In this document: in pieces, positions 59,725 to 64,000 of the stretch
Layout: each line of letters begins with the position of its first letter
Numbering within the stretch: the first letter of the stretch is position 1
Assembly: GCF_001411555.2 (NCBI RefSeq)
Contig: NC_049910.1
Span: 33,395,250 to 33,459,249 of the forward strand
Length of the DNA: 64,000 bases
Source: Juglans regia
Taxonomy: Eukaryota > Streptophyta > Magnoliopsida > Fagales > Juglandaceae
Reading direction: 5' to 3'
The notes under the pieces: generated by a model
The model's input: only the letters and a program-made list of their open reading frames with translations
Told to the model about the DNA's origin: nothing
Database searches by the model: none
Program-made: the position numbers and the translations under genes

Positions 59725-59942
59725 TTTGGATCCAGATGGTGTAAATCTATCTCATCTCATCTCATTTCATCATATTTTATTATTATAATTTTTACATAAA
59801 ATATAATAAATAATTTAATTTTTATAAATTTTAAAATATTAATAATATTAAATAATAATATTTTAATAATAATTTATTTAATTTTCATATCAACTCATAC
59901 CATCTCGATTTATTATTAAAATTTATTACTACTTGGACAATG
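59725..59942. mobile_element. MITE of the GTTGAG/TCATCTCA family
   Basis: GTTTGGATCCAGATGG at the left, then ATCTCATCTCATCTCATTTC; the core has AAAATATAATAAATAATTTA; the right end has AACTCATACCATCTCG. It is the most decayed of the four copies. Confidence 0.6.
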
Positions 59943-61112
59943 CATAGATCGAATAGAAGAAGAAATATCATGAATACTGGAACCACCAGGCCGGCCCATT
60001 ATTATTTGAGGCTCGACGTTTTTGGACTATATAATATCAAAGCAATATATATTCCTTCGTGTAGACAGATAATATATCGATGATCAGTTTTTTTGGGTTT
60101 TCTTTTTTTATTGTGTTGGATTAAAGAATTATTCTAGTCATTGCTTTTGGAATATTCCCAAGTACTAAATAGAATATAGCATTTTCTAGAAAGCATTATA
60201 AATGGTGCAACCACAAATGTGAATTGCTGACTCAATGGATAGGGACAATTAATTTGATGTAGCTAGAAAACCATTTTTGGGATGTATCCCCACCCCCACT
60301 TAATTATTAAAAGCATGCAGACCCACCTAGTAATTAAATTGATTTTGATAATGAAAGTAAAAAGGTTTGCGTATGATACACGATGATGATTTGCAGTACC
60401 ATTAATTTGAATTGAGTTTGATGGTTTATAATGACATGATGACTTGAATAAAAGAATTTCAAATAATTATAAAAAAAAGGAAAAAAATTAAAATTGAAAA
60501 TAGTTATGTGAGAAATGAAATGACAGTTTTAAACTGGAGGGAATTAGCTAAGGAAATATCATGTCTCACCTCGTCCAAGCTAGGGTACTTCAATGTTGCT
60601 ATGTGCTGCCAACGTCCAAAACTTCTGGTGGTCAACGATGAGATCCTTCTTAGGTATGCATTCTCAGATTACAATTTTATCAGCTTCATAGTAGTGCGGT
60701 TTTTTCAAATTATGATTTTTTCTACATTTTCCTAAAGAAAATTTTGAATAGAGAAAGCGGGGGTTAGTATTACAAGAAAACTACTTATTTGTGATCCGTT
60801 ATTTCTTGTAAAAATGATTATTTCTTGCCAAAAATAGTCTGCAAGAGTTGCATGTACGCACGTCGGTAGAGTAAGAAAAACTCACAATTTGGTGCTGTTG
60901 GACCAATGGGTGCAAAGGTCGAAATCGAGGACGTGAGTGACCTTCTTAGACGGCAACTCTTCTGATGTGGCTTTCACCTTGTAGGGTTAACGTTTCACCC
61001 AGGGCTCCAACTCCATTTTCATGCCCCCACACTCTCTTGCACTATCCTTCTCTATCTAACTTTTTATTTATGATATCTATGCTATATGGTTGGTTTACGT
61101 TATATCCTTCTC
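59943..61112. other. Intergenic DNA with a CACTA-like fragment
   Basis: No gene. 60768-60838 has TATTACAAGAAAACTACTTA, similar to the CACTA-type end at 53969, but the other end is missing. Confidence 0.5.
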
Positions 61113-61262
61113 ACATTACAACTTTTTCTGTTTCATAGATGGTTATGTATTGATAAATTTGCTTATAGAAATATTTTCTACACTTAGTATGAATATGTTG
61201 CTGTTGGGTAAGTGTGGGTATGCATCACATTACAATTTTTTCTGCAACATAGATGGTTATAT
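61113..61262. repeat. Tandem duplication of about 114 bp at the hAT target
   Basis: CACATTACAACTTTTTCTG ... CATAGATGGTTATGTA at 61113 is repeated as CACATTACAATTTTTTCTG ... CATAGATGGTTATATC at 61227. The second copy is split by the hAT-like element and goes on after it with AATATGTTGCTGGGTAAG (63726), as in the first copy at about 61193. Confidence 0.75.
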
Positions 61263-61562
61263 CTAGGAGTGGCAATATGTAATAGGATCTATGAACCCAA
61301 CACGAATACGATACGAAATTAAAGAGTTTGAGTTTGATGTTAACGGGTTCAGATTAAAACGGGTTGACTCGTTAAGACACAATTGCTAAACGGTTTGATA
61401 ACGGATCAACCCGCTTTAACCCGTCATCAATCCGAAATGCAGGCTCTCATTCTTCATTTTACGCCACCTCGACCTCCCTCACCCTTCGGTCTCCCTCTCT
61501 CTCATCTCTCTATCTCACACCGTCTATCTCGCTGCTTCTGTTGGTCTCCATCTCTCTACCGT

Positions 61563-62383
61563 CGACCGCTCTCAAACCTCTCAGGCTTAGAGCCTCACGC
61601 CGTCGAACAGGGACTCACATATAAAAGACGAACAAATGGTATAGTTTTGCTCTCGTATTTCCTCTCAGAATATTCCTTTGTTTTGTTTGATCTTAGACTT
61701 CATTCCATGTTTCGGCCGTTTTCCATTTCTTATTCTGAAAATACCTTGACAAGCATTAATAGAGTATGTTTTTTTCAAAATCTATGTGGTTGTTGGGAAA
61801 ATTTAGGACTGAAAAACTTAGGATTTTGATTGAAAATACTCCTACGACCGCTCTCAAACCTCTCAGGCTCAGAGCCTCACGCCGTCGAACAGGGACTCAC
61901 ATATAATAGACGAACAAATGGTATAGTTTTACTCTCGTATTTCCTCTCAGAATATTCCTTTGTTTTGTTTGATCTTGGATTTCATTCCATGTTTCGACCG
62001 TTTTCCATTTCTTATTATGAAAATACATTGACAGGCATTAATAGAGTATGTTTTTTTCAAGATCTATGTGGTTGTTGGGATTTTTTTTTATCCATAGTTG
62101 TTGGGAAAATTTAGGACTGGAAAACTTAGGATTTTGATTGAAAATACTCTTACGACCGCTCTCAGACCTCTCAGGCTCAGAGCCTCACGCTGTCGAACAG
62201 GGACTCACATATAATAGACGAACAAATGATATAGTTTTACTCTCGTATTTCCTTTTAGAATATTCCTTTGTTTTGCTTGATCTTAGACTTCATTCCATGT
62301 TTTGGCCGTTTTCCATTTCTTATTCTAAAAATACATTGACAGGCATTGATAGAGTATGTTTTTTGCAATATCCATGTGGTTGT

Positions 62384-62434
<51 letters not shown>

Positions 62435-62500
62435 CGATGGTTGTTGGGAAGATTTAGGACTCGAAAACTTAGGATTTTGATTGAAAATACTCCTAAGAAA
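61563..62500 (+). repeat. Three tandem copies of a roughly 280-340-bp module
   Basis: Copies start with CGACCGCTCTCAAACCTCTC or a near form at 61563, 61845 and 62153, and each ends near GATTTTGATTGAAAATACTC. All keep an open frame containing EPHAVEQGLTY, FSEY or FLSEYSFVLFDL and NRVCFFQ or a variant. The second and third copies have a T tract inserted; in the third it is about 40 T long (62390-62432). I recognise no domain. The frames may be chance, as the copies are recent. Confidence 0.85.
62390..62432 (+). repeat. Poly-T tract
   Basis: About 43 T in a row within the third copy of the module. It may reflect insertion of a retroposed tail on the minus strand, or slippage. Confidence 0.9.
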
Positions 62501-63345
62501 AGATCTTTAGGTTGAACCTAGAAAAAAGGAGAGAACTTTTCACAATCTTGATCATTTATTTTTTTAAAACTAATAACCATTCCTCATTCTTTTAGGAGTG
62601 AGTGGTATTCTTTGCCATTTCCATTTCCAATCCTTCGTCGTGCAGCACGAGTTATTAGAGCACTCACATCACGAACAAGTTAGATCACCGCATCCAGCCA
62701 AAACTCCCCTCAGAGCTGAGCCCCCATATTTTTTTTGTTTTCGATCACTTCTATTCATTGTTTCTACATTCCTCTTTTGGTTTGTTTTATTTTCGCTCCT
62801 GTCTCACTCTATTGTTTTATTTGCTTTCATGCCGAGCCTCTTAATTTCTTTTCCTTTTCTTGAAGTGCAAAGCCTCTGAAAATCTATATTGGAGTGATTG
62901 AATTGTGATAGCATTTTGGTATCTAATTTTACTCTTGAGGTATGTGGCTGATCACATAAGCTCTTTTGTTCCAATATTCCATAGTTTGTCTGGTTGATTC
63001 ATCACCACCAATGACAAACACACATTGTAGTTACATATTGTAAAGTGAATAAACATTAAGAAGTGCAGCTCTAGTTTCTTAAGTAATTTGCAAAAGGATG
63101 AAGTCACTGAATTGAAAGAATTAACAAGTTTTGTGATAATGGTTTAAAGGAAAAGAATCAGAAAACATAAGTGAAATTTTTATATGCCTAATCTTTGACA
63201 AAATTATAGAATATGAATAACAGTGATCACTTGAAAACTTTCTCATAGGCACCAAGACATATGTTAATTACTTGTTATTGGAATCTGTAAATTTTTTCTG
63301 CTCCGATAGATTTCCAAACTAACTTATTTGTATTCTTTGTATCAG

Positions 63346-63429
63346 ACGGAAAAAACCAAGATTATCAATAGTGGCCTTAATCCTGTTTGGAATGAAGAGC
63401 TAAGTTTCTATGTCACAGAACCTTGTGAA
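63346..63429 (+). pseudogene. Captured C2-domain exon fragment
   Basis: After a TTTGTATCAG acceptor-like sequence, 28 codons read TEKTKIINSGLNPVWNEELS then FYVTEPCE. This is the core of a calcium/lipid-binding C2 domain as in plant C2-domain ABA-related (CAR) or AGD12/13-type proteins, where KTKVIN..LNPVWNEEL is standard. The following bases do not continue the domain. It lies inside the hAT-like element, so it is probably a captured host exon (Pack-type element). Confidence 0.75.
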
Positions 63430-63542
63430 TTCACAAGACATTCAACAAACTTCCTCCAGTACTTTGGTCTTCTATTGTAGTGAAGTGGCAATTTCTTTCT
63501 TGGATGTCATCTTGCAAAGAAGATAACCTCTTGGAAGAAGGG

Positions 63543-63630
63543 GGATAGACCAATCAAATGTTTAGATTTGCGTTTATTATTATTGGGATAAACCAATCAA
63601 ATATTTGGATTTGCGTTTATTATTATTTTT
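63543..63630. repeat. Tandem duplication of about 42 bp
   Basis: GATAGACCAATCAAATGTTT and, one copy on, GATAAACCAATCAAATATTT, both followed by (A/G)GATTTGCGTTTATTATTATT. Confidence 0.85.
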
Positions 63631-63717
63631 TCATGTTGATCCATATAGTATAATGCTCATGCGTTAACATGACACAAACATGACTCGTTAACACGATTTG
63701 CTACCCCTAGTTATATC

Positions 63718-64000
63718 TTATATAAATATGTTGCTGGGTAAGCATAGGAATATCTCTCTCTCTCTCTCTGAGTGAGAATTGTTTTACTACACTTGAAGGA
63801 ATTATATTGATGTTTCACTTTAAAAAAATAAACTCTCTTTTTGTCCAAATGGTTGATAATGAATTCATCTTCATCTAAGGAATGTGTGCAAATAACTTTG
63901 ATTATTTTAATTATGTATATGTTGTGGTTTATGAAACCCCAACCCTAAATTGATTCTTGGGCCAAAAAGCTTGATGGGCAAATGAGAAGATAAAAGGTCT
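63718..64000. other. Flanking DNA at the right edge
   Basis: (CT)n at about 63754-63769. Nothing else recognised. Confidence 0.6.

Larger units (their letters stand above)
61264..63709. mobile_element. hAT-like non-autonomous transposon carrying captured DNA
   Basis: The element begins TAGGAGTGGCAA and ends TTGCTACCCCTA, inverted with a few mismatches, as in plant hAT elements. GTTATATC flanks it perfectly at 61256-61263 and 63710-63717, the 8-bp target duplication of hAT. GTTAACGGGTTC near the left and GTTAACGAGTCATG (other strand) near the right extend the end similarity. No transposase is seen. Inside are a triplicated module (61563-62500) and a C2-domain exon fragment (63346-63429). Confidence 0.8.

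Noticed and set aside
61383..62515. Three adjacent frames of 94-148 codons with similar products
   Set aside because: The likeness comes from a DNA tandem repeat inside a transposon; no evidence of translation.

Overview
The window looks like nuclear DNA of a woody eudicot. It is AT-rich, introns have GT..AG borders, and long intergenic spaces are full of transposons. The protein sequences and the repeat style (short elements with TCATCTCA-type ends, FAR1-type MULEs, Tekay-like LTRs) remind me of Fagales, possibly Juglandaceae (walnut/pecan). That placement is inference from memory, not from a search.

Four host genes can be rebuilt exon by exon. (1) 1218-3821 (+): an EIN3-BINDING F-BOX protein (EBF1/2 type, 644 aa) with a possible EIN3-site promoter, a long overlapping upstream ORF and a U-rich 3' UTR. 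(2) 12478-12940 (+): an EPIDERMAL PATTERNING FACTOR-like secreted peptide (106 aa, two exons). (3) 14732-27830 (-): a 14-exon SOS2/CIPK24 kinase gene whose 7-kb first intron holds a full-length Copia retrotransposon; the reading frame seems broken at three places. (4) 47953-51220 (-): an intact seven-exon YABBY5-type transcription factor (187 aa).

Most of the rest is mobile DNA. 6431-11607 is a PIF/Harbinger-type element with TTA target duplications and a two-exon SANT/NAM-associated ORF1 gene, but no visible transposase; a decayed LINE lies inside it. 21049-26449 is a Copia element with two 671-bp LTRs that are about 98% alike. 30909-31489 is a solo LTR with perfect GAGAG target duplications. 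About 33.8-41.5 kb is a decayed MULE-like unit with a FAR1-RELATED pseudogene (+) and a GRF zinc-finger pseudogene (-). 41645-42925 is a MITE-like element swollen by a 29-bp minisatellite. 56055-58996 is a probable solo LTR of a Ty3/Gypsy (Tekay-like) element. 61264-63709 is a hAT-like non-autonomous element with perfect 8-bp target duplications, a triplicated about 300-bp module and what looks like a captured C2-domain exon. Several MITEs, small CACTA-type elements, a tRNA-derived SINE and many AT or GA microsatellites fill other gaps.

The genes are not an operon. Their roles are ethylene signalling (EBF), peptide signalling (EPFL), salt tolerance (SOS2) and leaf/lateral organ identity (YABBY). 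I found no prokaryote-like system, CRISPR array, rRNA or true tRNA gene. The items most worth a second look are the broken SOS2 frame, the hAT element carrying a C2 exon, and the layered regulatory features around EBF.
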